Shown: one piece after another, positions 5,232 through 5,352 of the stretch
Layout of the letters: each line of letters starts with the position of its first letter
Numbering within the stretch: the first letter of the stretch is position 1
From: Planctomycetaceae bacterium
GTDB lineage: Bacteria; Planctomycetota; Planctomycetia; Pirellulales; Thermoguttaceae
DNA length: 5,352 nucleotides
Direction of reading: 5' to 3'
Assembly: GCA_003509805.1 (NCBI GenBank)
Contig: DOMV01000360.1
Span: 3,213 to 8,564 of the forward strand
The notes under the pieces: generated by a model
The model's input: only the letters and a program-made list of their open reading frames with translations
Told to the model about the DNA's origin: nothing
The model's database searches: none
Translations under genes and position numbers: made by a program

Positions 5232-5352
5232 GGATGTTTTATTTCCTATAACGTGTAATAATGCTAGAATTGGGAAAGCAGTCGGAATTGACCGCCCAAT
5301 CCGGCGGCATGTCCGCTATACTGTAAACGGCCTGAAACTACGGCATGTTTTT
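5230..5352 (+). CDS. Possible start of a gene running off the right edge
   Basis: ATG at 5230 opens 41 codons without a stop up to the last base (MDVLFPITCNNARIGKAV ... RYTVNGLKLRHVF). The ribosome binding site is poor, and the ATG overlaps the TATAAT above, so that promoter could not transcribe it in full. The segment RYTVNG (5314-5331) is the repeat motif seen in copy A. I do not recognise a family; this may equally be a fragment of the repeat in a chance frame. Confidence 0.2.
   Translation, partial: MDVLFPITCNNARIGKAVGIDRPIRRHVRYTVNGLKLRHVF
5305..5337 (+). repeat. Dispersed repeat, partial third copy
   Basis: CTATACTGTAAACGGCCTGAAA (5316-5337) matches 4129-4150 at 19 of 22 bases. CGGCAT lies just upstream in both places (5305-5310 and 4123-4128), with five extra bases here. 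Similarity stops where block 1 should begin, so this is either a fragment or a copy that diverges beyond this point. Confidence 0.45.

Larger units (their letters stand above)
3963..5352. other. Long region without a recognisable gene; diverged repeats and inverted repeats
   Basis: About 1.4 kb upstream of rpoD carries no ORF with a recognisable family on either strand; the frames present are short and give arginine- or serine-rich shadow-like translations. What it holds is listed separately: two diverged ~160-bp repeat copies and a third fragment, a 15-base module seen twice, three inverted repeats, a doubtful 64-codon ORF and an open frame at the right edge. The rpoD promoter should lie near 3963-4080, but I cannot pick a convincing -35/-10 pair. 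From about 5110 onward the sequence is distinctly A+T-richer than the rest. Confidence 0.6.

Noticed and set aside
3963..5352. tRNA or rRNA gene in the non-coding stretch
   Set aside because: I found no cloverleaf with T-loop GGTTCRA-type motif and no recognisable rRNA segment on either strand.

Overview
The window most likely comes from a planctomycete (Planctomycetota, probably Pirellulales-like). The main evidence is the sigma factor at 2388-3950. It has the long basic spacer between regions 1.2 and 2 and the C-terminal ending (FKVTRERIRQIEAK followed by a tail ending SQELVGFLD) that I associate with planctomycete RpoD proteins. The prepilin peptidase at the left edge, with no cysteine zinc motif and a long insertion between its catalytic aspartates, also fits. 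Assignment below phylum is inference.

Left part (1-2282). A prepilin peptidase gene runs leftward from 893 and off the left edge; both catalytic motifs are inside the window. A 168-bp divergent intergenic region separates it from a rightward gene (1062-2282). That gene encodes a 406-residue secreted protein of unknown function with a clear signal peptide, a short DKxVx tandem repeat and degenerate YD/RHS-like motifs.

Middle (2283-3950). The secreted-protein gene converges tail to tail with the leftward housekeeping sigma factor gene (rpoD). The 105-bp gap holds a G/C-rich imperfect hairpin. The best ribosome binding site for rpoD points to a TTG start at 3950, 21 bases upstream of the first ATG.

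Right part (3951-5352). About 1.4 kb contains no gene I can recognise, but it is not featureless. It carries two diverged copies of a roughly 160-bp repeat (about 4130-4291 and 4856-5019), each with two strongly conserved blocks, plus a fragment of a third near the right edge (5305-5337). Read on the + strand, the copies give matching peptides (Y-x-x-N-G, ILPxTxACRSNDP, RLDxMSVFIAFP). A (Y/H)TVNG motif occurs three times with a different Thr codon each time. A further 15-base module (4079-4093 and 5095-5109) appears in an order consistent with a larger unit cut at different points. I read this as a dispersed or once-tandem repeat family, either decayed coding sequence or a structured element. 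It is the most unusual signal in the window. Several inverted repeats, a doubtful 64-codon ORF and an open frame running off the right edge also lie here. The last 240 bases are markedly A+T-richer.

The three recognisable genes have unrelated roles (prepilin processing and export, an extracytoplasmic protein of unknown function, and core transcription). Their orientations show no operon, and nothing in the sequence links them into one pathway.
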